Shown here: positions 22,456 through 34,009 of the stretch, piece by piece
How positions within the stretch are numbered: the stretch's first letter is position 1
Layout: each line of letters opens with the position of its first letter
Assembly: GCA_917880885.1 (NCBI GenBank)
Contig: OU862923.1
Location: 23,720,770 to 23,784,769, forward strand
Origin: Limnephilus marmoratus
Taxonomy: Eukaryota; Arthropoda; Insecta; Trichoptera; Limnephilidae
Direction: 5' to 3'
Length of the DNA: 64,000 nt
Notes under the pieces: model-generated
The model's input: only the letters and a program-made list of their open reading frames with translations
The model's database searches: none
What the model was told of the DNA's origin: nothing
Made by a program: the position numbers and the translations under genes

Positions 22456-22819
22456 ACATGTTCTTTTGTCCGTTCCGTTCCGTACCTCCGTTCCGTATCA
22501 AAAACTCTGGACGCAAGTAAAAATAGCCCGTACCTCCGTAACGTCGCTGCGATCATCGGCATCGCGTGTTCATTCCATTCGACAGAGAGAACGACCTGCG
22601 CATGCCGCGATCGCGTCCAGACTGGCGCATACCCGTATCGTATCGCCTTTGAACGGGCCGAATAAACCGACTCCCGATGGATCGGGGCGTACCTCTACCC
22701 GTATCGTACCTCCGTAACACCGTACCGTTCCGAACGGGCGTCCAAACTAGCGTTCTTGATCGCGACGCTGATACGGAACGGAGGAACGGAACGGACAAAA
22801 GAACATGTGTGGACCCAGC
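22445..22819. mobile_element. 375-bp MITE with 55-bp inverted repeats
   Basis: Both ends read GCTGGGTCCACACATGTTCT followed by TTTGTCCGTTCCG... in inverted orientation. Arms of about 55 bp are almost identical apart from a few-base gap. The interior repeats short CCGTACC/CCGTATC phrases and is GC-rich. It abuts the pogo relic. Frames reported across it are by-products. Superfamily unknown. Confidence 0.8.
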
Positions 22820-23360
22820 TTTAAAATCAACTGTGTAAGGAATCATGTCAATCAAAGTCATTATATATATCTGATTTTGTTATAAAGAATTTTATTTGAA
22901 AATCAAACTTCGTTGTGTAATTACTGAATTTAAATAATATTTATGTTTCAAGATACTACGATATGAAGATGCACTGATATCGACTGGCTGTACCGACGCA
23001 ATATTGATTATATCCCGTGGAGATTCTTCATTTGCTGAGGATCGTGTGCTCTACTCCAATTTCCATGGTGGATAAGGCTCTTTCTTCCGGTCCCCGCAGT
23101 CCTGCGCTATGTGGAGAGCGAAGGACATCGACGTACCAGAGACGCCAGTGATACTTGGTCACTTCAGCGCTGCGGTGACCTTCCTCTGCCTTCTACTTTG
23201 TCAGTGACTATGAGTTTCTCCAAGTTGGAGTCCTCAGTTTGGCGATCAACGTGTCCAAAGTATTTTAAAGATACGTTATAGGCAGATAAATTTAAAAAAA
23301 AATAGAAAAATCATATATTGTTGATTATTTTGACCATTTAGATTTGTCATTTAAGAGACT

Positions 23361-23622
23361 GCCTAGCGATTCCTTATTTTTTGTGAGATCGTTATTGGAT
23401 AACAGACGTAATCTCCTGTCAAATTTGTGTGATTTTTATGGCTGTTATTTGCGTTTTCTATGTACAACGTACATTAAATGAGAAAATAATCATGCTTACT
23501 TGCAGGAATTTATGTTTAAATCGATCTAAACTAAAATATATGACTTAAAAATCACACAAATCTGACAGGAGATTACGTCCGTTATCCAATAACGATCTCA
23601 CAAAAAATACGGTATCGCTAGG
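23361..23622. mobile_element. MITE with 70-bp inverted repeats, relative of 10065-10315
   Basis: Ends GCCTAGCGATTCC and its inverse, followed by TATTTTTTGTGAGATCGTTA and CGTAATCTCCTGTCA. Arms are about 70 bp and the loop about 120 bp. The related copy at 10065 shares the GATCGTTAT, GATCTCCTGTCAGATTTG and TTTGATT blocks. Confidence 0.8.
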
Positions 23623-23639
23623 CTGGTAACAATATAACT

Positions 23640-24530
23640 GATCAAGCACAAAAATTTTATTCATTCTTAAACACTTCGAAGGAACTTATTGTTTTTCTTT
23701 AACTTATGTTCCTATAATTAATTTTTAAGGCTTCTCATTATCCCATATGGTTTTCAAAAGAATTCATTTTCAATAAAAAACAAATGCATTAATTATATAA
23801 GCAATCTAGAAACTTTAACGATTGTACAAATTTTACTAACTGTCAGACGGATGAATCCATCCCTCCCACTGTGGTGCAAGGCGATGTTCCGTGAGAGTAC
23901 GACTGTAGAAGTCTGTGAATGTAATTTAATTTCCCTCAAATAAAATTAAATAAATAATATGTTCATCAATTTTTTTGCATTATAAATATTATACAAATCT
24001 TGATTTCTGACTTTTTGTTTGCTTCAAAATGTGTAATTTTTTTTATTTTACGTTATGCTGAATAATACAATTGAAGCAAGAAAACTTATAAAAAGGTTAT
24101 TTTTTCTTCATGTATTTATAGTACTTATAAGTAGTCTGTTTTTTAAATGAAAATTAAAATGCATTATTTACCATTTCTGGAAATTAAAAAACTTTTACAT
24201 TCTTATCAAATTCGAGCCGCATGACGCTTTTGTAATTAAGGAATACAATTTATGTATCCCTTAATAACATAATATTTTGTTATCAATGAATAAAATTTTA
24301 TTATCAAATTTTATTCAGCGTACCCATAATTTAATGAAGTACTAAAATTATGATAAATGTTTACTAAATCAAACAGATTTGCTCTCAAATTTTTTTTGAA
24401 TCGTTATAATGCACAGATTTGGCTAATAAGTTTGCCGACCACTAAATGATACGGAGTATTTTGAAAAAAAAGTAAGTAAATATTTACTGGTTATATTTAT
24501 GAATAGTACAATAGAACAAAAGTGATTATG
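23640..24530. other. AT-rich, only a short family A piece
   Basis: A 60-bp fragment of family A (TCCATCCCTCCCACTGTGGT) lies at 23848-23910 on the - strand. Nothing else was recognised. Confidence 0.5.
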
Positions 24531-24534
24531 AAAT

Positions 24535-24630
24535 TGGGAGACTGGTTGAGGGAGACCTTTGTTCTCTCCAGGACTCAACCCCTTGCCTTTCATCGCAGCG
24601 GGAAGGATGGAATCACACATCATTCCTGTA
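24535..24630 (+). repeat. Family A fragment, opposite orientation
   Basis: ACTGGTTGAGGGAGACCTTT and GCAGCGGGAAGGATGGAATC match the head part of family A in the reverse sense to most other copies here. Confidence 0.55.
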
Positions 24631-25198
24631 GTGTTGCCAACTCGGATTTTGAAAAAGGCGTAGGCCAGATTAGAAAATTATGTAGTATTAGTAAAATTTG
24701 TATATGAAAAGTTCATAGATCCACATACTTTTTTTTTCTTCTTGAAATGAAGAAGTTAGTGTAGGTGAAACTGAATAAAACATGTATTTTGTTTTACAAT
24801 TTAATTAATCCATAAGCTGCTGAATTATTCTGCAGTATTATTTTGGCTGGTGTATTTTCCTGAATAAAAAATGTGTTTTTACTTACTCTTTTCTGAGGAA
24901 ACTCCTGAATGTCATAAGATATTACATTGTCAATGTTTACAAATACCTATACCAAAAGCTTTAGTAATTTCGTTTTTACACATAATTATTTACAAAAACG
25001 AAATAACATTAAAAACGACTATACATGCAATCCGCAGCTTACGGGTTAGAGAGATAGAACTCCCAGAGGAAACTGTATGTAGGATGCTGTACTGACAGCA
25101 TTTGAACCGTTCTTCATACTTGCAATATTAGCGTATTAACCCCTTTTCATCTCTGGTATTGTAAATTATGGTTTAAGAATATAATACTCAATTTTCAG

Positions 25199-25600
25199 TC
25201 AAATTATATTTATTAAAATATTAATGAAGGCTCGCTGTTTGTTTTTTAGCCACTTTTTATGAAAAGTAAGCGTGTCATTAGAAAGTCTGTTTCTGACTTT
25301 AGTTTTTGTCAAATTGATCGCAGAAAACAGATGCTCGACATTCGCACTGCTTTGAGGCAAGTTAATAACTTTTGTAGTGTAATGTTGTCGTATAAGTGCT
25401 GTGTGTCTGATGGGTGGAACTCGGTAATGAAGAGAGTAGGTATAATCGGTACTGGTATTGGGGAGCTGCTGGTAGCAAAATGACATACTTCTTTATATAA
25501 ACTGGACCAGTAAGGTAAACTGAAACTTCTTGAAATGGAGGATTTGTGTTTCTTGGAGTTCTCCATTCACGGTCCAACTTGGTAAGATTTGTTGGAAATA
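25199..25600 (-). mobile_element. hAT transposase C-terminal relic
   Basis: On the - strand the frame 25486-25199 ends with NLPQSSANVEHLFSAINLTK followed by KVRNRLSNDTL, the hAT C-terminal dimerisation motif (LPxSSAxVERxFS...KxRNRLxxxxL). Upstream pieces lie in another frame (25566-25309), so a frameshift is present near 25400. The DDE core and zinc-finger BED domain are missing. Inactive fragment. Confidence 0.8.
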
Positions 25601-27224
25601 ATCCTGAAAATAGTCAAGCACTTCCATCTGCAGGACTTCTTATGTGGCACGGACTCTAGCAGTATGAAACAGAACGTTTGTTGGAGTCCGCGCCACATAA
25701 TTTGTCTCGCAGACAGGGGCGCCTCTGTCTTTAAATAAAGTAACTGAAAATATACTTATTCAGCCTAATGAGTTAAGTAATTTTTTCAATTTGTACAATT
25801 TCAAAGTAAATATGTAGATTCTGCGACTGAAGTTCGTAGGTGTACAGGAAAGGCCTAAAATACGTAGATCTAAAAAGTCATAGAGTTGGCAACGCTATCA
25901 CTTCAGCTTTTCAATTGCTACCTGAACTGTAAACATACATTCATACGTAGAGTGAGAGAGTTGGTAAGTCTTCTTTGCAGCAGGAAATTATGCATACAGG
26001 TATCAAATTACGCGTATCGATCTGCACAACCGGAATGGCGCAGTGAAAAACTGAGCTGGCATCTCCGCGGCCCCCTTTTGCGAGAGAAGGCCCGTACTGA
26101 ACGCCTTGAACCGGGCGACCGAATCGGCCCGAGAGCAGGTATATGGAATTGAGCGGTCGACTTCCTGTGCCCTTTGTAGGCGTACACTCCTCGCCTTATC
26201 CACATTCAAACATCGTTTTTTCTTTGTATATTTAATTCAACAAGCGCTCCTCGCTTCATCCACATTCACCTGTCAAATATCCGATTGCTATGAAACCTTG
26301 GCGATTTGATGTGTGCATCCAGTTCTTTCTGTATAGAATAGTGAGCTCTGGCATTGTGAAATTATTGTAATATTTTCCTCGGAAGAAACTTCAACTGCAA
26401 ATTAGATGTGCAAATATAATTATTACTATTAATTTTTCTTCAACAGTTCGCTGAAAGCACCATGGCTGACTGTGACACTGTATGCACTATGGACTATGGT
26501 ATAATCTAATGGTATATGGTACATAATACAGAGGGTGACCAGCCAACTCAGAATGAAACCAACTCAGAACCACCTCAGAAAGGTCATAAAGAGTGATAAT
26601 AAATAAAATATAAAAAATAGGTTAGGGTTAACGGCTATTTTAAAATTATATTTTTAATAGCATTTAATGACTTTTCAAAGAGTTCTTGAGTATTATAACA
26701 TTATATACAGCGGGTACCCGGCTTGCGTTGCAATGCCACTTTAACCTCGGGGTCAATTAAACTGTAATGGTTTCATCCCAAGTTCCGGGAAAATACATTA
26801 TAATGCCAGCGCCTGCACTATATAACATTATATACAGCTGGTATCCAACAAAAGTTAGTGAAGTTTTTCTTCAGTCATGTGGTCTAAAGCACACTTTTTT
26901 AAAAGTTAATTTTCACGTTCTGTGTTAGTTCTTCGATTGCGATGAAACTTTGGGGACCTTCGATTCTTTATGTATAAAATGGTGACCTATGGCAGAGGTG
27001 TTGGTTATCCAATAAAGGTTCCTGGGGCGGCGGTTCCCATTCCCGCCTCCCAAATTAAACCTCAGATCTGGTAAGTAAACACGGCCAAAGCCATTTCAAA
27101 CAAAGTTTCGATTCTGAATGGTGGTTTTACACTAGAACTTATACTTTATAAGTTAATTAGCGTTAATGAGATATAACACAAACTAATCGATCAAAAATTA
27201 TTTGCACACATCGAGTTTGAACCT

Positions 27225-27290
27225 GCAATCTTCGGATTGCGGGTCGAGAGTCTTACCTCTCGACCTAGGGGGCCCTAAATTATATTACGT
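27225..27290 (-). repeat. tRNA-like sequence (SINE head), second copy
   Basis: Same as 19788-19855 with a few changes: GGGCCCCCTAGGTCGAGAGG on the - strand and a slightly altered B box (GGTTCAAACTC). It is adjacent to the same minisatellite. Confidence 0.55.
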
Positions 27291-27296
27291 TATTTT

Positions 27297-28045
27297 GATA
27301 ACCAATTTCAAAATACAAAAAATTTTAAAATCCAAAAAATTTTAAATTTCATAAAATTTTAAAATTCAAAAAATTTTAAATTTCATAAAATTTTTAAATC
27401 CAAAAAATTTTAAAATCGAAAAAATTTTAAAATCTAAAAAATTTCAAAATCAAAAAAAATTTTAAATCCAAAAAATTTTAAAATCCAAAAAATTTTAAAG
27501 TTCAATAATTTTAAAATCCAAAAAATTTTAAATTTCATAAAATTTTTAAATCCAAAAAATTTTAAAATCGAAAAAATTTTAAAATCTAAAAAATTTCAAA
27601 ATCAAAAAAAATTTTAAATCCAAAAAATTTTTTGAAGTTCAAAAATTTAAAATCCAAAAAATTTAAAAATCCAAAAAATTTTAAAATCCAAAAAAATTTA
27701 AATCCAAAAAATTTAAAAATCGGAAAAAAGTTTAAAATCCAAAAAATTTTTAAATCCAAAAAATTCTAAAATCCAAAAAATTTGAAATCAATAAAATTTA
27801 AAAATCGAAAAAATTTAAAAATCCAAAAAATTTCAAAATCCCAAAAATTTTAAAATAAAAAAATTTTAAAATCCAAAAAATTTCAAAATCGAAAAAAATT
27901 TTAAAATCCAAAAAATTTTAAAATCCAAAAAATTTCAAAATCGATAAATATTTTAATTTCCAAAAAATTTCAAAATCCAAAACATTTTAAAATCCGAAAA
28001 AAATTTAAGGTCCATAAAATTTCAATATTATAAAAATTCCAAAAA
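27297..28045. repeat. 17-bp AT minisatellite, block 2
   Basis: More than 40 degenerate copies of the AAAATCCAAAAAATTTT unit, with larger internal duplications (for example 27390-27480 resembles 27545-27625). Part of Helitron H3. Confidence 0.9.
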
Positions 28046-29914
28046 AAATTACTTTTAGGCCCATACTGAACTCTTTGAACCAGTTGGCCGAAGTGGCCCT
28101 ATAGTAGGTGTACCAAATTGAGCAGTCTACTGCCTGTGCCCTCTATGTGGCGCACACACCTCTCTTCGTCTACATTCAAACATCGTTTTTTTTTTCTTCA
28201 AATACTTACTGAACACACACTCCTCGCATCATCCACGTTCACACATCAAATCGCACAGTGTTTTAACCCGTTAGTTGCTTCTGCAACGGGCAAAACCTAG
28301 TATATAGTATTGTTCACTTTGGAGACCCTTCACTTTTTTTGCCGCGCTAAAAACGACCACTCTGCCCTTAACGTTTCAACCACCTTAAGGGTCACTTTCG
28401 CTCGAAACGGATTCAGACAGGGTCGTGTCCCGATTGAGGACCAGATTTCATACAAAAAAGATGATGCAGGATTAACAGCGCACCCGACGGCGAAAACTAC
28501 AATTAGATCTCTCACCGACGAAGAAATTCGGCCTCAGTTATATTTTCTGCCGACAGGTTCACCCGTTAAAAAATGTCGAATATTTCAGTGCGTCAGAAAA
28601 GTTCACCTCCCATACAAAACTGTATTTGCTAGGGATTTATTAATTTTACGGCTTTATTCAAAATAACGTAGAAAAATGGACATTTTAAAGGCTCTTTGCG
28701 GGAACGCAGATTACAGCGTAAAAAAATATTTTGACTGAGATGTTTTTCAATAAATTGTAAAAATACAAGTTTTAGAAACTTTTAAAGTTGCGACATGTAC
28801 CGCATTCCATTCAAAATATTACACTATATTGCATTAAAGATTGAAATTTTTCTGACATTTGCCGAAATCGATCTATCATCGACAATGCATAATTTTCCAG
28901 CCAGTTAATATGAACTCGAGGTAGGTACCTACTGGCGTTTAAAATATGAAGGATTTACACGTAGAAAATAAACAGTAGTTAATGCAGCATTCATATTATC
29001 CGAGGTTTTGTGAAACCAAATCAGAGTACTTACGTAGGTACTTAATTCCATTGAAAATCAAATAAGTAGGTAATGCAGCGTTGATATTATATTTATAACG
29101 CGGTAGGTACCTACCGTTCTATCGAATTATTGCAAATTCGCCAAGTATTTATTGAGAAAACACGTAGGTACCTACACAAATATTATTTTTCTCGGTATGT
29201 ACTAAGTAGGTACCGGCTTATGTGAGGATATTCTTTCCTTTAAATTTTAAATCGAAAATTCATGATATGAAATGAAAAAAATCACCTAGATGGTCACTTT
29301 TTGAAATATGTGGGTACACGGAGGTTGCTTCTTGACAACCACTTTTGGTAGGAACGTTATTTTTAAATTAGTCAAGTTTATTTTCCCGCAATGTGCGAGT
29401 TTTATTTATTCAAAACATCAAAACTTATTATATTTATTATTATTTATTTATACTTTTTATTTCAAAACAGAAATAATTACGGAACTTGAATAGAATTTGA
29501 ACAGAACTTTCACAGAACGTTTAAATTAACTTGAAAAATTGGAGATTTTTAAATATTGTTTTGAACAACCCAGCCTAAATATATTTCTTCTTTTTTTACG
29601 TATGTGCAGGTAACTCTAAACATTAGTACCATATAATTTTTTTCAAAAATGTTAGATTTATGTAGCGCTTTTTTGTATATTGCTTTTTTATGATAATCAT
29701 TCAATATGGGATTGGTACCGCCGCCCCGGGAACAATTCATTGGTTTCCATATAAAATAATGAGCTTTGACATCACGAAATTATGCATTGCTAAACTGTTC
29801 ATCCGATTGCGAGGAAACTTTGGGGACACTATGTGCGCATCCCTTCGATTCTTTCTGTATAAAATGGTGAGCTCTGGCTCTGGCTTCTCTGACTTTGGGG
29901 ATTTGATTTTTTTG

Positions 29915-30165
29915 TTACATGAATACCGCACAAGAGTCCCAACTGCTCCCGTCTGGAGCCAGTGGGACTATGGCGTCCCCAATTGGGGTATGTTATGAGG
30001 CTGAAGGCAGTGGGGAGGGGAAGGAGATAGGAAAGAGGAAGGTGAGGAAGTACCTGGCTATTCAGATCTGGTCACCAAACACGGCAGAAGCCATTTCAAG
30101 TAACGTTTCAATTCTGAATGGTGGTCTTACACCAGGGCGATACTGAGAGTATCTTCCACTATGAT
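29915..30165 (-). repeat. SINE family 1 body inside H4
   Basis: Matches 33740-33990 in the reverse sense (CCCCAATTGGGGTATGTTAT, TGAATGGTGGTCTTACACCA). Lacks the tRNA head. Confidence 0.7.
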
Positions 30166-30204
30166 GTGTGCATTCCCTCGATTATTTTTTTTAATATAAA
30201 ATAG

Positions 30205-30705
30205 TTAGCTCTGGCGTCATGAAATTATGCATTGCTAAACCGTTCATCCGATTGCGATGAAACATTAGGGATTTGATGTGTGCATGCCCGCAATGATTTT
30301 TGTATGCAATAGTGAGCTCTGGCATAATGAAATAACGCATTGCTAAACCGTTCATCCGATTGCGATGAAACATTGGGGATTTGATGTGTGCATGCCCGCA
30401 ATGGTTTTTGTATGCAATAGTGAGCTCTGGCATAATGAAATTACGCATTGCTAAACCGTTCATCCGATTGCGATGAAACTTTGGGGATTTGATATATGCA
30501 TGCCCGCAATGGTTTTTGTATACATAGTGAGCTCTGGCATCAAGAAATTATGCATTGCTAAACCTTTCATCCGACTGCGATGAAACTTTTGGGATTTGAT
30601 GTGCAGTCGAGTTTGAATCCAGACAGTTTGAATCCAGTCGATTCATTCTATATAAAATAATGAGCTCTGGCATCATGAAATTATGCATTGCTAAACTGTT
30701 CGTCA
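30205..30705. repeat. About 95-bp tandem cassette in H4
   Basis: Units start GAGCTCTGGCATAATGAAAT, continue through GCATTGCTAAACCGTTCATC and CGATTGCGATGAAAC and end in TGTGCATGCCCGCAATGG. Single units also occur in other Helitrons of the window, including 6240, 19555, 26280 and 56250-56440 (reverse). Confidence 0.85.
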
Positions 30706-30872
30706 ACTACCTGTTCCCTTTGTAGGCACTCACTCCCCGCTTCATCCGCATTCAAACATCGTTTTTTCTTCATATATTTAATTTAACACACACTCCTCGC
30801 TTCATCCACGTTCACACGTCAAATCACATGTGTTTTAACCCGTTAGTTCCATCTGCAACGGGCAAAAGCTAG

Positions 30873-33381
30873 TATATATTAATACACAGTTTGGAGACGC
30901 CTCACTTTTTTTGCCGCGCTAAAAACGACCACTCTGCCCTTTACGTTTCAACCACCTTAAGGGTCACTTTCGCTCGAAGCGGATTCAGACAGGGTCGTGT
31001 CCCGATTGAGGACCAGATTTCATACAAAAAAGATGATGCAGGATTAACAGCGCACCCAACGGCGAAAACTACAATTAGATCTCTCACCGACGAAGAAATT
31101 CGGCCTCAGTTATATTTTCTGCCGACAGGTTCACCCGTTAAAAAATGTCGAATATTTCAGTGCGTCAGAAAAGTTCACCTCCCATACAAAACTGTATTTG
31201 CTAGGGATTTATTAATTTTACGGCTTTATTCAAAATAACGTAGAAAAATGGACATTTTAAAGGCTCTTTGCGGGAACGCAGATTACAGCGTAAAAAAATA
31301 TTTTGACCGAGATGTTTTTCAATAAATTGTAAAAATACAAGTTTTAGAAACTTTTAAAGTTGCGACATGTACCGCATTCCATTCAAAATATTACACTATA
31401 TTGCATTAAAGATTGAAATTTTTCTGACATTTGCCGAAGTCGATCTATCATCGACAATGCATAATTTTCCAGCCAGTTAATATGAACTCGAGGTAGGTAC
31501 CTACTGGCGTTTAAAATATGAAGGATTTACACGTAGAAAATAAACAGTAGTTAATGCAGCATTCATATTACATTTATAACACGGTAGGTACCTACCGTTC
31601 TATCGAATTATTGCAAATTCGCCAAGTATTTATTGAGAAAACACGTAGGTACCTACACAAATATTATTTTTCTCGGTATGTACTAGGTAGGTACCGGCTT
31701 ATGTGAGGATATTCTTTCCTTTAAATTTTAAATCGAAAATTCATGTTATGAAATGAAAAAAATCATCCTAGATGGTCACTTTTTGAAATATGTGGGTACA
31801 CGGAGGTTGCTTCTTGACAACCACTGTTGGTAGGAACGTTATTTTTAAATTAGTCAAGTTTATTTTCACGCAATGTGCGAGTTTTATTTATTCAAAACAT
31901 CAAAACTTATTATATTTATTATTATTTATTTATACTCATTATTTCAAAACAGAAATAATTACGGAACTTGAATAGAATTTGAACAGAACTTTCACAGAAC
32001 CCAGCCTAAATATATTTCATATGTTTTTTACATACGTGCAGGTACCTCTACACAGAATCTAAGTAGGTACCAACCTGCACATAACTCTGTATCATCTGAT
32101 GATATTGCTTATGTATTTTTTGTAAATGTATAAAATAATTACAGAACTTGAATAGAATTTGAACAGAACTTTCACAGAACGTTTAAATTAACTTGAAAAA
32201 TTGGAGATTTTTAAATATTGTTTTGAACAACCCAGCCTAAATATATTTAATATTTTTTTTACGTACGTGCAGGTACCTCTAAACATTAGTACCATATACC
32301 ATATAATTTTTAATTTATATAGCGCTTTTTTGTATATTTCATTTTTATGATAATCATTCAATATGGGATTGGTACCGCCGCCCCGGGAACAATTCATTGG
32401 TTTCTATATAAAATAATGAGCTCTGACATCATGAAATTATGCATTGCTAAACTGTTCATCCGATTGCGAGGAAACTTTGGGGACACTGTGTGCGCATCCC
32501 TTCGATTCTTTCTGTATAAAATGGTGAGCTCTGGATCTGGCTTCTCTGACTTTGGGGATTTGATTTTTTTTTACATGAATACCGCACAAGAGTCCCAACT
32601 GCTCCCGTCTGGAGCCAGTGGGACTATGGCGTCCCCAATTGGGGTATGTTGTGAGGCTGAAGGCAGTGGGGAGGGGAAGGAGATAGGAAAGAGGAAGGTG
32701 GAGAAGTACCTGGCTATTCAGATCTGGTTACCAAACACGGCAGAAGCCATTTCAAGTAATTCTGAATGGTGGTCTTACACCAGGGCGATACTGAGAGTAC
32801 CTTCCACTATGATGTGCGCATTCCCTCGATTATTTTTTTTAATATAAAATAGTGAGCTCTGGCGTCATGAAATTATGCATTGCTAAACCGTTCATCCGAT
32901 TACGATGAAACATTGGGGATTTGATGTGTGCATGCCCGCAATGGTTTTTGTATGCAATAGTGAGCTCTGACGTAATGAAATTACGCATTGTTAGCAATTG
33001 CGATAAAACTTTGGGGATTTGATGTATGCATGCCCGCAATGGTTTTTGTATACAATAGTGAGCTCTGGCATCAAGAAATTATGCATTGCTAAACCTTTCA
33101 TCCGATTGCGATGAAACTTTTGGGATTTGATGTGCGCATCCAGTCGATTCATTATATATAAAATAATGAGCTCTGGCATCACGAAATTATGCATTGCTAA
33201 ACCGTTCGTCGACTACCTGTTCCCTTTGTAGGCGCTCACTCCTCGCTTCATCCGCATTCAGACATCGTTTTTCTTCATATATTTAATTTAACACACACTC
33301 CTCCTCGCTTCATCCACGTTCACACGTCAAATCGCATACTATTTTAACCCGTTAGTTGCATCTGCAACGGGCAAAAGCTAG
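30873..33381 (+). mobile_element. Non-autonomous Helitron unit H5
   Basis: Starts at the base after the CTAG of H4 and has the same order of modules; the two differ by scattered substitutions, a missing 30-35 bp near 31565 and an additional duplicated piece around 32000-32165 (AATAATTACGGAACTTGAAT twice). Ends with the same hairpin and CTAG|T at 33378-33381. The reverse SINE body is at 32575-32815 and the cassette at 32850-33200 has fewer units than in H4. Confidence 0.7.
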
Positions 33382-33592
33382 TTTACTTATAAATGTTTGA
33401 AAAGAGGTTTTCATTCAATTTCTTACATTTTTTCGATTTCAATACCTAGAAATCTTTAGGAAGATCTCCAAGCTAAAAAATGTGACCTTTTCAGTGCAAA
33501 AAATTGAATGTCAACATTAAAAATTTTCAAGTGTACTTACATTTCGAAGGAAGAAATTTAGCTGTGTTTTCGGGTATCCTCCGTAGTCTAGG

Positions 33593-33995
33593 AGTAACAC
33601 TCATGACTCGCAAACTGAAGGTCACGTGCTCGAATCCCGGCATGCACAAATAAATTTTGTTACTTTACGTAATAAAATATTTTAATGCTACGTCATGATA
33701 AATTCATTTAAAATAATATATAGCATATTTGCGGCACGTTATAGAGTGAAAGACACTCTCAGTATCTCCCTGGTGTAAGATCACCATTCAGAATTTAAAA
33801 GTTGATTGAAATGGCTTTAGCCGTGTTTGTGTGACTAGATCTGAATAGCCACAAGGTACTTCTCCACCTTCCTCTTCCCTTATCCTTCCTCCCCCCACTA
33901 CCTTCAGTATCACAACATAACCCAATGGGGGATACCATATTCTCACTGGCTCCAGATGGGAGCAGCTGGGACCCTTGTGAAGTATTCACGTAAAA
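33593..33995 (+). repeat. tRNA-derived SINE family 1
   Basis: The head has an A-box-like TAGTCTAGGAGTAACAC and a B-box-like GTGCTCGAATCCC (33605-33645). It is followed by a TTT/AAA-rich joint, the GCCGCACGTT-like phrase (about 33732), the body with CCCTGGTGTAAGATCACCAT, and the GGGAGCAGCTGGGACCCTTG end. Other copies: 50978-51300 (+), 35405-35665 (-), inside H4 and H5 (-), and a partial one at 50225-50465 (+). Confidence 0.7.
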
Positions 33996-34009
33996 AAAAT
34001 GTTTGCCTA

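Larger units (their letters stand above)
26120..28300 (+). mobile_element. Non-autonomous Helitron unit H3 (composite)
   Basis: The 3' end is the CCCGTT...GCAACGGG hairpin and CTAG|T at 28297-28300. Upstream lie the tRNA-like sequence (27225-27290), the 17-bp minisatellite (27297-28045) and a copy of the CCTTTGTAGGCG block at 26165-26230. The interior also holds a Helitron 3' end on the other strand (about 26705-26735, GCGTTGCAATGCC) and a family A/SINE piece (26985-27130). The left boundary is uncertain. Confidence 0.5.
28301..30872 (+). mobile_element. Non-autonomous Helitron unit H4
   Basis: Follows H3 directly. Contains the 5' module (28310-28670), TAGGTACCTAC-rich sequence (28920-29230), the ACAGAACTTTC block, a SINE body in reverse sense (29915-30165), five or six copies of the GAGCTC...GATTGCGATGAAAC cassette (30205-30700), the CCTTTGTAGGC block and the terminal CCCGTT..GCAACGGG hairpin with CTAG|T at 30869-30872. 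No transposase; it would depend on an autonomous Helitron. Near-identical to H5. Confidence 0.7.

Noticed and set aside
22415..22861. Overlapping frames of about 100 codons on both strands
   Set aside because: They arise from the GC-rich inverted repeats of the MITE at 22445-22819.
27225..27290. Functional tRNA gene
   Set aside because: Box A/B-like motifs are present but no proper clover leaf; the anticodon arm does not pair. It is repeated with a satellite, so a SINE head.
29690..30146. Frames over 29690-30146 and 32347-32847
   Set aside because: They run across Helitron spacer and a reversed SINE body; conserved in both tandem Helitrons only because of recent duplication.
30191..30463. 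Repetitive 90-codon frame
   Set aside because: Translation of the 95-bp tandem cassette, whose length variation would break the frame; other units shift it.
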